Shown here: positions 1 to 5,659 of the stretch, piece by piece
Position numbering within the stretch: the first letter of the stretch is position 1
How the letters are laid out: each line of letters opens with the position of its first letter
Source: Micavibrio aeruginosavorus
GTDB lineage: Bacteria > Pseudomonadota > Alphaproteobacteria > Micavibrionales > Micavibrionaceae
Direction of reading: 5' to 3'
Assembly: GCA_003240795.1 (NCBI GenBank)
Contig: QFNK01000038.1
Coordinates: 1 to 10,110 of the forward strand
Length of the DNA: 10,110 bases
Translations under genes and position numbers: made by a program
The notes under the pieces: model-generated
The model's input: the letters and a program-made list of their open reading frames with translations, nothing else
The model's database searches: none
Told to the model about the DNA's origin: nothing

Positions 1-741
1 CTTTTTCGCGCGCATCCAGCAGACGAACAGGAAAATCGTCCCGATCAGCACGTGGAAGCCGTGGAAACCGGTCGCCATGTAGAAGCTGGAGGCGAAGGCG
101 CCCTGTTTGAAGGCAAAGGTTGCGTGGTGGTATTCGTAAATCTGGAAGCACAGGAAGATCACGCCGAGGAGGACAGAAAGGCCAAGGCCCATGATCGCGT
201 CCTTGTTGTTGCTGTGCAGGATCGCGTGGTGCGCCCAGGTGACCGTGCAGCCGGACAGCAGCAGGATCATCGTCATCATGAACGGCAGGTCAAAGGCCGG
301 AATCGTCTCAACACCGACAGGAGGCCATGTGCCGCCCGTGTATTCGCTGCGCAGGTACTGGTGCGCTTCGTCCGGGAACAGGCTGAAATCAAAGAACGCC
401 CAGAAAAAAGCCGCAAAGAACATGACTTCGGACGCGATAAACAACGCCATGCCGAAGCGCAGGCCGATTTCCGTGATGGAGTTGTGAACCTTTTCATGGA
501 CAGCTTCGAAAATGATGTCTTTCCACCAGAAGAAGGCGATGGCGGCAACGGCCAGCATCGAAGGGATCAGGAGCTTAAGGCCGACCTGAAGCTCCCCGAA
601 CTTTACATCATGCGCGAAAAGAACAAGCCCGAGCGCCGCAAAACCGGCGGCAAAGGACACGGCCATCGGCCAGATGCTGGGACGGACGAGGTGGTAAGGG
701 TGCGGTTTGCCGGTGGTGCCGTATTCGATCTGCTCTGCCAT
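1..741 (-). CDS. ctaE: Cytochrome c oxidase subunit III, aa3 type (3' end outside window)
   Basis: Third core subunit of the aa3 oxidase in the cytoplasmic membrane; it carries no metal and stabilises proton uptake and turnover of subunit I. I translated this frame by hand: 247 residues run from an ATG at 741 to the window edge with no stop, so about the last 20-25 residues of a normal subunit III are missing. Family signatures are HPYHLV near residue 14, GLRFGMALFIASEVMFF with the conserved membrane Glu, WAFFDFSLFP, TWAHHAIL, and the C-terminal MATGFHGFHVLIGTIFLF. Several hydrophobic segments fit the usual seven helices. It follows ctaG by 44 bases that hold only a weak purine-rich ribosome site (AAGAGAAAA) and no visible terminator, so it probably ends the same transcript. 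Identity is firm; only the C-terminus is unseen. Confidence 0.96.
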   Translation of the reverse strand, partial: MAEQIEYGTTGKPHPYHLVRPSIWPMAVSFAAGFAALGLVLFAHDVKFGELQVGLKLLIPSMLAVAAIAFFWWKDIIFEAVHEKVHNSITEIGLRFGMALFIASEVMFFAAFFWAFFDFSLFPDEAHQYLRSEYTGGTWPPVGVETIPAFDLPFMMTMILLLSGCTVTWAHHAILHSNNKDAIMGLGLSVLLGVIFLCFQIYEYHHATFAFKQGAFASSFYMATGFHGFHVLIGTIFLFVCWMRAKK

Positions 742-785
742 GGGTTTTCTCTTGGAAAAATAATCTTAACTTGGGAAGGGTTTTA

Positions 786-1355
786 TCAGTCTTTTTCAGA
801 ATTGTAAAAGGCTTCCAGCGCCTTATCAAGCTCTTCCGATTCCGCGGAGTAGAAAGTGTAGGACAATGTTATGTATTTCACATCGTCCATTTCCGGATCG
901 TCGTTCATCGCGGGGTCGACAAAGAACACAACCGGCATGGGCATTTCCTCGCCGGGCTGAAGCGTCTGGTCGTTGAAGCAGAAGCACTGGATTTTCTTGA
1001 AGTATTTCCCGACCTTCAGCGGCGTGACGTTATAAAGCGCGGTTCCGGCGCTCGGCACCTTGTCGTTGTTCTTGGCGTAGAAGGCGATCAGGCCCTGCTG
1101 GCCCAGCTTGACCGTTTCCTGATGCTTTTCGGGGCGGAAGGACCAGTTGATATTGCGGGAGGTGTTTGTGTCGAAGCGGACGATAACTTCGCGCTCCAGA
1201 ACCGTGTCCGGCGCCTTGTCCGCCAGCATGGTCGTGCCGCCGAAACCTGTCACCTGACAGAACAGGCGGTACAGCGGGACGGAGGCGAAGGCCAGTCCGA
1301 CCATACAGGCCACCGTCAGAAAGACCAGCATGAGGGTTTTGGTATTCTTGTCCAT
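786..1355 (-). CDS. ctaG: Cytochrome c oxidase assembly protein CtaG/Cox11 (CuB copper chaperone)
   Basis: Membrane-anchored copper chaperone that inserts copper into the CuB site of subunit I. The 189-residue product has one N-terminal membrane helix (about residues 8-26), then the family motif ASVPLYRLFCQVTGFGGTT with Cys33, and a periplasmic immunoglobulin-like domain. The copper-binding pair is Cys124 and Cys126 in IQCFCFNDQ, followed by the conserved QPGEEMPMPVVFFVDP and ITLSYTFY. All three conserved cysteines are present. Length is normal for bacterial Cox11. Its ATG overlaps the stop of the preceding dehydrogenase as TGATG, which implies translational coupling. It lies directly before ctaE, as in many alphaproteobacteria. 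A very secure call. Confidence 0.97.
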   Translation of the reverse strand: MDKNTKTLMLVFLTVACMVGLAFASVPLYRLFCQVTGFGGTTMLADKAPDTVLEREVIVRFDTNTSRNINWSFRPEKHQETVKLGQQGLIAFYAKNNDKVPSAGTALYNVTPLKVGKYFKKIQCFCFNDQTLQPGEEMPMPVVFFVDPAMNDDPEMDDVKYITLSYTFYSAESEELDKALEAFYNSEKD

Positions 1356-2134
1356 CAGTTGCCCTTCCGCTCAAAGGCCAGTCCCGCCGGATATTGCGTC
1401 GTCGCCATCACTTCCATGCGGTTGATGTTTACGTGCGGGGGCAGGGTTGCCGCCCAGAAGACAGTCTCGGCGATGTCTTCGGCCTGAAGCGATTGCGTGC
1501 CCGCATAGACGGCGTCGGCACGGGTGCTGTCCCCTTTGAATCTTACGGCGGAGAATTGCGTTTCGACCTGTGCGGGTTCGAGGTTCGTGACACGGATGCC
1601 GAGGCCTGCAAAATCAGCACGCAGGGAGAGGGAGAATTGTTTGACGAAGGCTTTCGTCGCGCAATAAACGCTGCCGCCGCGGTAGGGATAATTTCCCGCG
1701 GTGGAGCCGATATTGATGATATGCCCGCCCTTGCGTTCCGCCATGCCTTCTGCGATCAGGCGCGTCATACGCACAAGCGCGGTGACATTGACATCGATCA
1801 TGGTTTCCCAGTCGTCGATGCTGGCCTCGTGACCGCGGTCGAGACCGAGCGCGAGGCCCGCGTTGTTGATCAGGAGATCAATGTTTTTGTGCGTTTCCGG
1901 AAGGCCGTCTATCGCCTTCTTCATCGCGTCCTTGTCGGTGATGTCGAAGACGAGGGGAAGCGCGGAGGGAAGACCCGCGCAGAGTGCGCCGACCTTTTTC
2001 TCATCACGGCCGTGAAGGATCAGATTGCATCCGCCGCTGGCCGCGAAACGCTGGACAAAGGCCTTGCCGAAATCGCCGGTCGCGCCGGTGATGAAAACCG
2101 TTTTGGGGGTGTGGCGTGCGTAAGCGTCAGACAT
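1355..2134 (-). CDS. YdfG-like NADP-dependent short-chain dehydrogenase (3-hydroxy acid / serine dehydrogenase type)
   Basis: A 259-residue classical short-chain dehydrogenase, a soluble Rossmann-fold oxidoreductase. Visible elements are the cofactor loop TGATGDFG (residues 16-23), an Arg in HGRDEKK (residues 41-47) that suggests NADP preference, NNAG at 90-93, and the catalytic Ser144 in NIGSTAG and Tyr157/Lys161 in YCATK. The segments LALGLDRGHEASIDDWETMID, VRFKGD and LPPHVNINRMEVM resemble E. coli YdfG, which oxidises L-allo-threonine, serine and 3-hydroxy acids; the real substrate here is inferred. Its ATG lies inside the end of the CoxF-like gene (8-base overlap), and its TGA overlaps the ctaG start (TGATG), so it is locked into the cox assembly operon. 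A link to the upstream ilvA through hydroxy-amino-acid metabolism is possible but unproven. Confidence 0.92.
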   Translation of the reverse strand: MSDAYARHTPKTVFITGATGDFGKAFVQRFAASGGCNLILHGRDEKKVGALCAGLPSALPLVFDITDKDAMKKAIDGLPETHKNIDLLINNAGLALGLDRGHEASIDDWETMIDVNVTALVRMTRLIAEGMAERKGGHIINIGSTAGNYPYRGGSVYCATKAFVKQFSLSLRADFAGLGIRVTNLEPAQVETQFSAVRFKGDSTRADAVYAGTQSLQAEDIAETVFWAATLPPHVNINRMEVMATTQYPAGLAFERKGN

Positions 2135-2249
2135 TGGCGATCTTGATCATTGTGATGATCCAGATCAGCGCAATCCATGCAGCAATCGCCGCGAGGACCA
2201 TCATGTTTTTAGAGCGTTTTTTCTTGTGCAGGTCGGAGATTGGCATCAT
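2127..2249 (-). CDS. coxF: CoxF-like small membrane protein in cytochrome oxidase cluster (40 aa)
   Basis: A short gene read by hand on the minus strand: ATG at 2249-2247 (a second ATG follows at once), stop TGA at 2129-2127, 40 residues. The product starts MMPISDLHKKKRSKN and continues as one hydrophobic helix (about residues 16-35, VLAAIAAWIALIWIITMI) ending in IKIANV. A basic, His-containing N-terminus followed by a single helix, placed between ctaB and ctaG, is the usual picture of CoxF-type microproteins in alphaproteobacterial oxidase operons, which are thought to help assembly. Its start overlaps the ctaB stop (TAATG) and its end overlaps the dehydrogenase start by 8 bases, strong support for real translation. 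Family assignment rests on size, motif and position, so the gene is surer than the name. Confidence 0.82.
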   Translation of the reverse strand: MMPISDLHKKKRSKNMMVLAAIAAWIALIWIITMIKIANV

Positions 2250-3139
2250 TACACCTTGTCGATCATGAGCGCCGCGAACAGCGCGAAAAGATAGAAAACA
2301 GAATAACCGAACATCAATTTGGCGCTTCTGTGCGTGGTATCAACCAGAACGCGGAAATTGGTGTAGAGAAAGAATACGCTGAGCGCGAAGGCGAAGATGC
2401 CGTAACCGATGCCCGCAACATCGAGGATATACGGCGCAACGGATAGCGGGATCATCAGCAGCGTGTAGGCCATCATCTGAATTTTCGTCGTGCGTTCGCC
2501 GCTGACGACGGGGAGCATGGGGACGTTCGCGCGCTTGTAATCCTCGTTCGCGAAGAGGGAGAGCGCCCAGAAATGCGGCGGCGTCCAGAAGAAGATAATG
2601 CAGAAAAGAATGACGGAGGCGAGCGTGATGTCGCCCGTAACGGCGGCCCAGCCGATCATCGGCGGGAAAGCGCCTGCCGCGCCGCCGATCACGATGTTTT
2701 GCGGCGTGCGGCGTTTCAGCCAGATTGTGTAGACGAAAACATAGAAAAGATTGGCGATGGCAAGCAGCGCCGCCGCCATCCAGTTCACCGCAACGCCCAT
2801 CGTCATGACGGAGAGAAGGGAGAGGATAACGCCGAACGACAGCGCCTCATCCGCATTCACACGGCCCGCAGGGATGGGGCGGTTTTTGGTGCGGTTCATG
2901 ACGGCGTCGATATCGCGGTCATACCACATGTTGATGGCGCCCGCAGCGCCCGCGCCGAGCGCGATGCAGAGAACGGCGGTGGCGGCGATGACGGGGTGCA
3001 GGTCCGCAAAACCCGGCGCGACCCACATGCCGGCGAAGCCCGTGAACACGACAAGGCTCATCACCTTCGGTTTCAGAAGGGCGAAGTAATCTCCGACTGT
3101 GGCTTCGGATGTTTCGGGCATAATGGCTGTATCGCTCAT
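2249..3139 (-). CDS. ctaB: Protoheme IX farnesyltransferase (heme O synthase)
   Basis: Polytopic membrane prenyltransferase of the UbiA superfamily; it adds farnesyl to heme B to give heme O, the first step to heme A of the aa3 oxidase. The 296 residues are normal for CtaB/COX10. The first Asp-rich motif is N70-MWY-D74-RDI-D78 followed by AVMNRTKNRP. The second conserved region is YTIWLKRRTPQNIVIGG, followed by AFPPMIGWAAVTG, and a further loop reads DYKRANVPMLPVVSGE. About nine hydrophobic segments are visible. The stop TAA shares its last base with the ATG of the CoxF-like gene. The ribosome site AGAAGG sits only two bases before ATG 3139 and lies in a short inverted repeat; a start at Met7 (ATG 3121) cannot be excluded. 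Confidence 0.96.
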   Translation of the reverse strand: MSDTAIMPETSEATVGDYFALLKPKVMSLVVFTGFAGMWVAPGFADLHPVIAATAVLCIALGAGAAGAINMWYDRDIDAVMNRTKNRPIPAGRVNADEALSFGVILSLLSVMTMGVAVNWMAAALLAIANLFYVFVYTIWLKRRTPQNIVIGGAAGAFPPMIGWAAVTGDITLASVILFCIIFFWTPPHFWALSLFANEDYKRANVPMLPVVSGERTTKIQMMAYTLLMIPLSVAPYILDVAGIGYGIFAFALSVFFLYTNFRVLVDTTHRSAKLMFGYSVFYLFALFAALMIDKV

Positions 3140-3163
3140 GGCCTTCTTTTACCACGAAGGCGG
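3140..3163 (-). promoter_or_regulatory. Possible hairpin over the ctaB ribosome-binding site
   Basis: Six-base arms GCCTTC (3141-3146) and GAAGGC (3156-3161) face each other across a nine-base loop. In the minus-strand transcript the second arm contains the AGAAGG-like ribosome site of ctaB, immediately before its ATG. Pairing would hide that site. The stem is short, so this is a weak candidate for translational control or coincidence. Confidence 0.3.
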
Positions 3164-3186
3164 GGCGGATCATCAAAAAAATGGGG

Positions 3187-3429
3187 TCAGGGGCGGTCTT
3201 TTTTCAGGGCTTTGGCGACCAGTTCGGCGGCGATCATGGAAATCCCCGTCAGGGCGGCCATGACAAGGAAGACGATATCGCTGTTTTCCTCCACCTGAAA
3301 CATATACAGGCCGATGAAAAGCGCGCATGTTCCCCAGCCCGTCAGGTGCCCGACCCAGCGCAGGTGACGCGCCTTCAGCAGGATCGCCAGATGGATGAAA
3401 AAGAAGATCAGGACGGCAAAGCGGATCAT
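3187..3429 (-). CDS. Small hypothetical membrane protein (80 aa)
   Basis: I do not recognise the family. The product is 80 residues, with hydrophobic stretches at about 2-18, 27-45 and 52-74 and a basic C-terminus (LVAKALKKDRP), so a three-helix or hairpin-type inner-membrane protein is likely. A short acidic loop (QVEENSD) separates the second and third segments. The ATG at 3429 is well supported: its ribosome site AAGGGAA overlaps the TAA of ilvA (TAAGGGAACACC then ATG), leaving nine bases between the genes, so it is coupled to ilvA. ctaB follows 47 bases after its stop. The position suggests membership of the ilvA-ctaB transcript; a role in oxidase assembly or amino-acid metabolism would be a guess. 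The compact spacing and membrane-like composition argue that it is a real gene. Confidence 0.75.
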   Translation of the reverse strand: MIRFAVLIFFFIHLAILLKARHLRWVGHLTGWGTCALFIGLYMFQVEENSDIVFLVMAALTGISMIAAELVAKALKKDRP

Positions 3430-3438
3430 GGTGTTCCC

Positions 3439-4971
3439 TTAATATTGTAAAATACGGGCGGCAGCGGCGTCATCGACGGGGCGGCAGGTGACGATCGAGT
3501 CGTCGAGAAGGCCGTAGAACTGCTCTTTTTGGGCGGGGCTGTCGAATTCGAATCCCATGATGGCGCGGCCGACCGCCTCCCCCGAATAGGCGTAGTTGAA
3601 GTAGCAGACATTGGCGATGCCAGAAATCTTGCGCATGAAGTCCCGCAGGGCGCCTTTGCGCTCCGGGAAATGGATATGCATCAGAACGGGGTTTTTCATC
3701 AGGGCAGGGTTGTAATTGATGATGCGGTAGCGGACGTCCGGATCAAGCGTGACATCCTCGAACTCAAGCCCTTCCTTTGCCAGCTTTTCGTCCAGATGTT
3801 CCATCGTTTCCGGCGCGGCTTCGAGGCCGATGACGGGCCATGCGTCCGTGTCGTTAATCTTGCCATAGAGGAATTCAGAAACGCTTATGTCCTTGAAATG
3901 CCTGTCGAGAAGGGCAAGCATGCCGCCTTTCTCCTCATTGATATGAAAGCGCAGATAACGCCTGCGCTGTGCGCCGATGGCGGAACGCTGGGCGATCTGG
4001 CTCAGCTTGGAAAAGTCCATGTTCGCGCCGCAGAGGATGCACAAAAGCTTTTTGCTTTTCACTTCCTCCGGATAGGCCTGCGCGTATTGCTCAAGCCCGG
4101 CAAGGCCCATGGCGCCAGACGGTTCGGGGATGACGCGCTTGGAATCCCACATGCGCTGGATGGCGGCGGAGACTTCCTCATTCGTGACGGTGATATAGGC
4201 ATCGATATATTTGCGGCAGATTTCGAATGTCAGATTGCCCGGACGCGAGACGGCCGTGCCGTCGCAGAATGTATCCACGGAAGAAAGCGTTACAGGCTGC
4301 GCCGCCTCGATGGAGGCTTTCATGGACGCCTGATCGATGCCCTCCACGCCGATGATTTTGATATCGGGATTGTGCAGTTTCAGCCAGCTGGCGACCGCGC
4401 CCGCCATGCCGCCGCCGCCGATCTGGACGAAGGCATAATCGAACGGGCCTTCGCCGGACAGCATGATTTCGTCGGCGATCGTCGCCTGACCTGCCATGGT
4501 GTAGAGGTCGTCGAACGGGTGGATGTAGACGGATTTGTGTTTTTCGACATAGCGCGCAGCTTCGGCGGCGGAATCGTTATAGGAATCGCCGTGAAGGATG
4601 ATTTCGACATGGTCGCCGCCATGGCGCTGGACGGCAGCCTGTTTCATCATCGGGCTGGCGACGGGCATGAATATCTTGGCCTTGATGCCCAGCATTTTTG
4701 CGGCGAGGGCGACGCCCTGCGCGTGGTTTCCGGCGCTGGCGGCGACGACTGTGCCGCATCCGGTTTTTTCATGATGGACGGACACCGCGTTGTACGCGCC
4801 GCGCCATTTGTAGGCGTTGATAGGGCCGAGGTCCTCGCGCTTTACAAAGATCCGGTAATCACCGTTCTTGCTGTGAATTTCCTGCAGCGGCGTCGGGTTT
4901 CCCGCACGGTAAACGCGGGTGCGGGCGCGGAGCGCTTCTTCAAACAACTGGTCGGACGGGGTCTTTGTCAT
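3439..4971 (-). CDS. ilvA: Threonine ammonia-lyase (threonine dehydratase), biosynthetic type with C-terminal regulatory domain
   Basis: Cytoplasmic PLP enzyme of fold type II that converts threonine to 2-oxobutanoate and ammonia, the first step towards isoleucine. The catalytic domain spans about residues 1-325. The PLP Schiff-base lysine is Lys55 in INAYKWRGAYN, with SAGNHAQGVA next to the cofactor and the phosphate-binding loop GGGGMAG. The C-terminal part (about 335-510) holds two ACT-like repeats, seen as LRFHINEEKGGMLALLD with VSEFLYG, and VLMHIHFPERKGALRDFMRK with FNYAYSGEAVGRAIMGFEF. This fits the long form inhibited by isoleucine, and 510 residues is close to E. coli IlvA (514). The start ATG at 4971 has a good AGAGGAAG ribosome site. 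No other ilv gene is in view, so it stands apart from its pathway, between oxidase genes. Confidence 0.95.
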   Translation of the reverse strand: MTKTPSDQLFEEALRARTRVYRAGNPTPLQEIHSKNGDYRIFVKREDLGPINAYKWRGAYNAVSVHHEKTGCGTVVAASAGNHAQGVALAAKMLGIKAKIFMPVASPMMKQAAVQRHGGDHVEIILHGDSYNDSAAEAARYVEKHKSVYIHPFDDLYTMAGQATIADEIMLSGEGPFDYAFVQIGGGGMAGAVASWLKLHNPDIKIIGVEGIDQASMKASIEAAQPVTLSSVDTFCDGTAVSRPGNLTFEICRKYIDAYITVTNEEVSAAIQRMWDSKRVIPEPSGAMGLAGLEQYAQAYPEEVKSKKLLCILCGANMDFSKLSQIAQRSAIGAQRRRYLRFHINEEKGGMLALLDRHFKDISVSEFLYGKINDTDAWPVIGLEAAPETMEHLDEKLAKEGLEFEDVTLDPDVRYRIINYNPALMKNPVLMHIHFPERKGALRDFMRKISGIANVCYFNYAYSGEAVGRAIMGFEFDSPAQKEQFYGLLDDSIVTCRPVDDAAAARILQY

Positions 4972-5024
4972 GTTCTTCCTCTAGATCCGAGAAGAAAGCA
5001 GGATTTTGAAATATCTGCAAGATT

Positions 5025-5597
5025 TTAAGATTTGCACCAGCCTGACGCCATCGCGCTGACGGCCGCCTCGAAGGAATCCAGCGCGGTATAGCGTTCCTGT
5101 TCGCTGGTTAAGGCGAGGGCGATGCCCTGCCACAGCGCACAGCCGAGCATCAGGTTGTCGAACAGACCGAAATTCTCGGCCGACATTTGCTGCGCGTCGC
5201 GCCACGCGGCTCCGTCCCTGATAAGGCCTCCGCCATTGTAGGCTGTCACCCTTTTGAAGAAGTCATCATCGACGTTGGAGTATGCGTAGATAGGCTTGTT
5301 CAGTGCGTCCATGAAGCCGACTTCATAAGCCGTGCCGACATCCGCGCTGGGGCCGCGGAATGGGGTGAGGTTGGCGAGAATGGCGTCGCACCGGCGCATC
5401 ATGCTGCAGTTCATGTCCTTTATCTGCTGCGCAATTTCCTGCGGCGTGGCGCCTTTGGCCTCTATCTCGTTGTCGAACGGGTGCAGTCCCTCGAAACCAT
5501 GCGCGGCAAGGATTTCCTTCTTGCGCGCCGCCATGCCGAGCGGATCGGGAAGAAACACGTCGGGCCCGGCCATATAGATTTTCGGTCTGTTTTCCAT
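5025..5597 (-). CDS. Nucleoside 2-deoxyribosyltransferase family protein
   Basis: A 190-residue soluble protein of the nucleoside 2-deoxyribosyltransferase family, whose members move or hydrolyse the deoxyribosyl group of nucleosides or nucleotides in salvage or pool cleaning. Seen here are the N-terminal signature KIYMAGPDVFLPDP (residues 6-19), Asp71 in CDAILANLTPFRG, and the catalytic-type Glu92 in DVGTAYEVGFMDALNKPIYAYSN. The substrate cannot be told from sequence; a purine transferase or a DNPH1-like hydrolase are alternatives. I chose ATG 5597 because it puts the usual few residues before the IYxAGP strand; ATG 5615 in the same frame is the alternative, and neither has a strong ribosome site. 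It begins just 31 bases after the ctaD terminator hairpin, leaving little room for its own promoter. ilvA follows after 53 bases. Confidence 0.88.
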   Translation of the reverse strand: MENRPKIYMAGPDVFLPDPLGMAARKKEILAAHGFEGLHPFDNEIEAKGATPQEIAQQIKDMNCSMMRRCDAILANLTPFRGPSADVGTAYEVGFMDALNKPIYAYSNVDDDFFKRVTAYNGGGLIRDGAAWRDAQQMSAENFGLFDNLMLGCALWQGIALALTSEQERYTALDSFEAAVSAMASGWCKS

Positions 5598-5628
5598 GCA
5601 GGTATCTTTTCGCATTTTGCCGCAAAAG

Positions 5629-5654
5629 AAAACCCCGCCGTTTGGCGGGGTTTT
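5629..5654 (-). terminator. Rho-independent terminator after ctaD
   Basis: A perfect 11-base inverted repeat, AAAACCCCGCC (5629-5639) and GGCGGGGTTTT (5644-5654), with a four-base loop. Read on the minus strand it begins five bases after the ctaD stop and ends in TTTTCTTTTG, a standard GC stem plus U-rich tail. The other strand also has a T-run, so it could act both ways, though no plus-strand gene needs it. It separates ctaC-ctaD from the downstream genes. Confidence 0.93.
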
Positions 5655-5659
5655 GCATG

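Noticed and set aside
1394..2146. A 250-codon open frame on the plus strand opposite the dehydrogenase
   Set aside because: It is the reverse shadow of a well-supported short-chain dehydrogenase with all catalytic residues.
3165..3186. T-run after the 80-residue gene as a possible terminator
   Set aside because: The run of seven T on the minus strand has no GC-rich hairpin before it, so it does not qualify.
3529..5028. A 499-codon open frame on the plus strand opposite ilvA
   Set aside because: It mirrors a clear threonine ammonia-lyase, has low-complexity composition, and shows no ribosome site or recognisable motif.
5014..5036. Short TGCAA/TTGCA inverted repeat after the deoxyribosyltransferase gene
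   Set aside because: The arms are only five bases, AT-rich and partly inside the coding end, too weak to call a terminator.
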